In this document: positions 5,444 through 7,771 of the stretch, in pieces
How positions within the stretch are numbered: position 1 is the stretch's first letter
Layout of the letters: each line of letters starts with the position of its first letter
Source: Aquificota bacterium
Lineage (GTDB): Bacteria > Aquificota > Aquificia > Aquificales > QOAS01
Reading direction: 5' to 3'
Length of the DNA stretch: 7,771 bases
NCBI GenBank assembly: GCA_026987085.1
Contig: JALSNH010000222.1
Location: 1-7,771, forward strand
Position numbers and translations under genes: made by a program
Notes under the pieces: generated by a model
Told to the model about the DNA's origin: nothing
The model's input: the letters and a program-made list of their open reading frames with translations, nothing else
The model's database searches: none

Positions 5444-6715
5444 TTAGATTGCTTCCTTTAAAGCATCTAACTTTTCTATTTCATCTTTTTCTAAAAATCT
5501 CTCCGCAACATAGTCCGCTATATGTTGAACCTCCAACTTATTTGCATAACGGATTGTCCCTTCGTTGAGTTGCAATACGCAGCCGGGACAGGAGGTTAGT
5601 ATCTTTTGTGCTCCCGTATTTTCGAAATCTTCCATTTTTCTTTTTAGAATTTTTTGGGATAGCTCGGGATTTTTTACCGAAAACATACCGGCAAAACCGC
5701 AGCAACTTTTATTTAGCTCTCCCTTTACAAATTCAACATCTCTATCTTTGGTTATTACCCTGTCAAAAGTTGCGGTGTTGAGCTTCATAGCGGTGTAGTA
5801 GTGGCAGGGGTAGTGAACGGTAATTTTCTCCTTCTTACCCGAGCGGAGCGAGGGGAGTTCTTTTTCCAAAATCTCCACAAGCTCGTAAACGGGGAAGGGT
5901 AGCTCGTAGTCCTCCTTAAAGGTTCCCCCGCCGGTAGGGCAAACCACAACGAGACCTTTAATATCGTACTTTTCCGCCAATTGGTAGAAAACCTTTTGAT
6001 TTTTATCCTTTAGCTGTTCAAACATATCGGGAAAACCGCTGTAAAGGTGGGGTCCTCCGCAACAGCTCACCCCGTCGGGAACTATTACCTTATAACCCAA
6101 CTTTTGGAGTATCCGAACAACGTTTTTCGCCGTTTGGGTGTAAAAGTTTTCATACATACAACCGGGGAAGAAGATAAAAGTTCCCTTTGCCTCTTTGGGT
6201 GGAAGAAATATTTTTCCCCTCAAACTTTGGGCGTCCGCTTTCGGTTTGGGAAAATATTTAACCGCCCCGGTTGGGAAAACTACCGGCATTGTGTCCTTTT
6301 TACCCAAAACGAACTTTGATATAACCGCTCCCGCCTTAAGGGCCCATTTAAAAACTTTAGTTCCTTGAAAGGTTAGAGGTTTTAAACCGAGGTATTTAAT
6401 CCAGTCCTTTTTAAGTTCTTTATTTACTTTGTCCCTTACGTGGACCAAAAGCTCTTTATATTCAACTCCGTTAGGGCAGATATTTTCGCAGTTCCTGCAG
6501 AGGGTGCACTCGTCCCACCTTTTTGCCACCTCGGGTGAAAGTTCTAACTTTCCCTCTACCACCGATTTGGCTAAAAGTATTCTTCCCCTCGGAGAGTAGG
6601 CTTCGTCGTACTCAACTTGGTAGGTTGGGCATACCGTTTTACATAGCCCGCATTGGACGCAGGCATTCAGGGTATTTATATCTATTTGAAGCTTTGCTTT
6701 AACTTCTTCGGACAT
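5444..6715 (-). CDS. glcF: GlcF-like (Fe-S)-binding protein, glycolate oxidase iron-sulfur subunit family
   Basis: This 423-residue protein has the layout of GlcF, the electron-transfer subunit of glycolate (or D-lactate) oxidase. Near the N-terminus are two [4Fe-4S] ferredoxin motifs: C19, C22, C25, C29-P and C70, C73, C76, C80-P. Between them lies the GlcF-typical SPRGRILLAKSVVEGK. Two CCG domains follow. The first has FFPGC186 and C218-C219-G-G, the second HYPC304, C338-C339-G and C376-P-G-C379. In the first domain the final CxxC is C259-P-T-G, so one cysteine is missing. CCG domains usually bind a further iron-sulfur centre. The flavin subunit (GlcD) that would act on the substrate is not adjacent, so the substrate is unknown; LutA- or HdrD-like roles are alternatives. 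The ATG at 6715 is preceded by TTAAGCCTT; AAAGGA lies about 17 bases upstream, rather far. It follows dxs by 93 bp and may share its transcript. Confidence 0.82.
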   Translation of the reverse strand: MSEEVKAKLQIDINTLNACVQCGLCKTVCPTYQVEYDEAYSPRGRILLAKSVVEGKLELSPEVAKRWDECTLCRNCENICPNGVEYKELLVHVRDKVNKELKKDWIKYLGLKPLTFQGTKVFKWALKAGAVISKFVLGKKDTMPVVFPTGAVKYFPKPKADAQSLRGKIFLPPKEAKGTFIFFPGCMYENFYTQTAKNVVRILQKLGYKVIVPDGVSCCGGPHLYSGFPDMFEQLKDKNQKVFYQLAEKYDIKGLVVVCPTGGGTFKEDYELPFPVYELVEILEKELPSLRSGKKEKITVHYPCHYYTAMKLNTATFDRVITKDRDVEFVKGELNKSCCGFAGMFSVKNPELSQKILKRKMEDFENTGAQKILTSCPGCVLQLNEGTIRYANKLEVQHIADYVAERFLEKDEIEKLDALKEAI

Positions 6716-6808
6716 AAGGCTTAATTTTTGTTCCTTTTGAATGGGCTTTTTAGGTGGAGAAACATCTTTTTAATACTACCCTTTTGAGAAATTTTATGCT
6801 AAAGGAGG

Positions 6809-7771
6809 TTAAACAGCAAAGTTTAAAATCTTTTCAGCAATTCCTTCAGGTGTAAGTTCTAGCTTCATTCTCAACACCTTCTGAGGGCCGTGTTCCACAA
6901 ACCTATCGGGGAGACCGATATTGATAACTTTTACCCTTTGAAGGAGTCCTAAACCGTTTAACTCCTCAAGGACGGCTGAGCCAAAACCTCCCTTCAAGGT
7001 GTTTTCCTCAACCGTTATTAGAACCTCGTTTTGTTCCGCCAATTTTTTTAAAAGTTTCCTATCGAGGGGTTTTATAAATCTTGCGTTAACCACGGTTGGA
7101 GTTTTGCCCACTTTTTCCTCTACAAGTTTCGAGGCTTCCAAGCACCAGCTTACCGCTATACCAACCCCCAGCAGTGCCACTTTAAGGTTGCCTTCTTTTA
7201 AAAGTTCCCAACTGCCGACCTCTATCTCTTTAAATTCCCTGTTGATTTCTCCGGTTAAACTTTCTACAACCGCCCCGCGGGGGTATCTAATTGCAAAAGG
7301 TCCCTTTTGCCACTTCAGGGCGGTATAGAGGAGATTTCTAAGTTCCTCCTCGTCCTTGGGAGCGGAGATAACCATATTGGGGACAGCCCTTAGGTAGGAA
7401 AGGTCAAAGGCTCCGTGGTGGGTAGGACCGTCCTCACCTACAAGACCGGCCCTATCGATAGCCAAAACAACCGGCAATTTCTGAAGGGCTATATCGTGGA
7501 TTATCTGGTCGTAGGCCCTCTGCATAAAGGTGGAGTAGTAACAGAGCACCGGCTTTAAACCTTGGGTTGCAAGTCCCGCCGAGAATGTAGCGGCATGCTG
7601 TTCCGCTATACCGACATCGAAAAATCTGTCGGGAAATCTTTCCGAAAATTCGGTAAGTCCTGAACCCTCCCGCATAGCGGGGGTTATTGCCACTATTTTT
7701 TCGTCCTTTTCTGCAAGTTCGACCAACGCCTCGCCGAAAGCCTTTGACCAACTTCTTGAAGAAGCCTTTAG
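6809..7771 (-). CDS. dxs: 1-deoxy-D-xylulose-5-phosphate synthase, C-terminal half
   Basis: DXS condenses pyruvate with glyceraldehyde 3-phosphate, using thiamine diphosphate, in the first step of the MEP isoprenoid pathway; the product also feeds thiamine and pyridoxal synthesis. The 320 visible residues continue without a stop to the window edge. The frame before the TTG at 7724-7726 reads LKASSRSWSKAFGEA, so that TTG is an internal Leu and not the start. Visible landmarks are RFFDVGIAEQHA, with the glutamate that activates the thiamine ring, then YYSTFMQRAYDQIIHD and LAIDRAGLVGEDGPTHHGAFDLSYLR. The pyrimidine-binding domain ends near AIRYPRG, and the C-terminal domain follows (VVNARFIKPLD, TVEEN..KGGFGSAV, GLPDRFVEHG). 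This is the normal carboxy half of a protein of about 620 residues; the thiamine-diphosphate domain lies beyond 7771. The 93-bp gap to the next gene on this strand shows no clear promoter or terminator. Confidence 0.97.
   Translation of the reverse strand, partial: LKASSRSWSKAFGEALVELAEKDEKIVAITPAMREGSGLTEFSERFPDRFFDVGIAEQHAATFSAGLATQGLKPVLCYYSTFMQRAYDQIIHDIALQKLPVVLAIDRAGLVGEDGPTHHGAFDLSYLRAVPNMVISAPKDEEELRNLLYTALKWQKGPFAIRYPRGAVVESLTGEINREFKEIEVGSWELLKEGNLKVALLGVGIAVSWCLEASKLVEEKVGKTPTVVNARFIKPLDRKLLKKLAEQNEVLITVEENTLKGGFGSAVLEELNGLGLLQRVKVINIGLPDRFVEHGPQKVLRMKLELTPEGIAEKILNFAV

Noticed and set aside
6796..6808. AAAGGAGG on the plus strand at the end of dxs, as a ribosome site
   Set aside because: No start codon follows at proper distance; the sequence downstream is antisense to dxs. 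It looks fortuitous.
6716..6808. Promoter for the glcF-like gene (TAGTAT and TAAAAT hexamers on the minus strand)
   Set aside because: No acceptable -35 lies at 16-18 bp from either hexamer, so the evidence is too weak to list.
7724..7726. TTG as the start of the dxs-like gene
   Set aside because: The same frame continues upstream without a stop as conserved DXS sequence (SWSKAFGEA), so this is an internal leucine codon of a gene cut by the window edge.
7452..7751. A 99-codon minus-strand frame overlapping dxs
   Set aside because: Frame-shifted reading of a well-conserved DXS segment; Gly/Arg/Cys-rich nonsense composition.

Overview
This window is ordinary chromosomal sequence of a low-GC (roughly 40% by eye), probably thermophilic, Gram-negative-type bacterium. 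The conserved proteins, the heavy use of ATA (Ile), AGG (Arg) and AAA/GAA codons, and the closely packed genes suggest the Aquificota or a similar deep-branching thermophilic lineage. This placement is inference; no rRNA or other definitive marker is present. An outer-membrane chaperone (Skp/OmpH type) indicates a diderm cell envelope.

Layout from left to right. Positions 1-416 (minus) hold the N-terminal part of purD (purine synthesis), cut by the window edge. Upstream of it on the same strand lies a UPF0104/LPG-synthase-TM membrane protein (452-1420). Then come a repeat-rich 151-bp spacer and an unrecognised all-helical protein (1572-2072). A divergent intergenic region separates these from a plus-strand pair, speE (spermidine/aminopropyl transferase, 2207-3049) and fabZ (3-hydroxyacyl-ACP dehydratase, 3077-3544). 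fabZ runs into the convergent gene rlmN (3541-4626), and their stop codons overlap.

The 279-bp gap after rlmN is not empty. On the minus strand it carries a 35-codon single-pass membrane ORF (4693-4800) with a textbook promoter and a weak terminator-like hairpin directly after its stop. Next is a plus-strand skp/ompH gene (4906-5442), which has the only strong Shine-Dalgarno in the window. It ends one base from the convergent minus-strand glcF-like iron-sulfur gene (5444-6715). The right edge is the C-terminal half of dxs (isoprenoid precursor synthesis), minus strand, open at 7771.

The genes are housekeeping: purine, polyamine, fatty-acid, rRNA-modification, envelope, redox and isoprenoid functions. 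They form short transcription units rather than one pathway. I see no mobile element, CRISPR array, RNA gene or defence system. The most interesting signals are the tiny, nearly leaderless membrane ORF and a recurrent CCT trinucleotide just before the start codons of the genes that lack a Shine-Dalgarno. The spacer at 1421-1571 also merits attention for its nested repeats.
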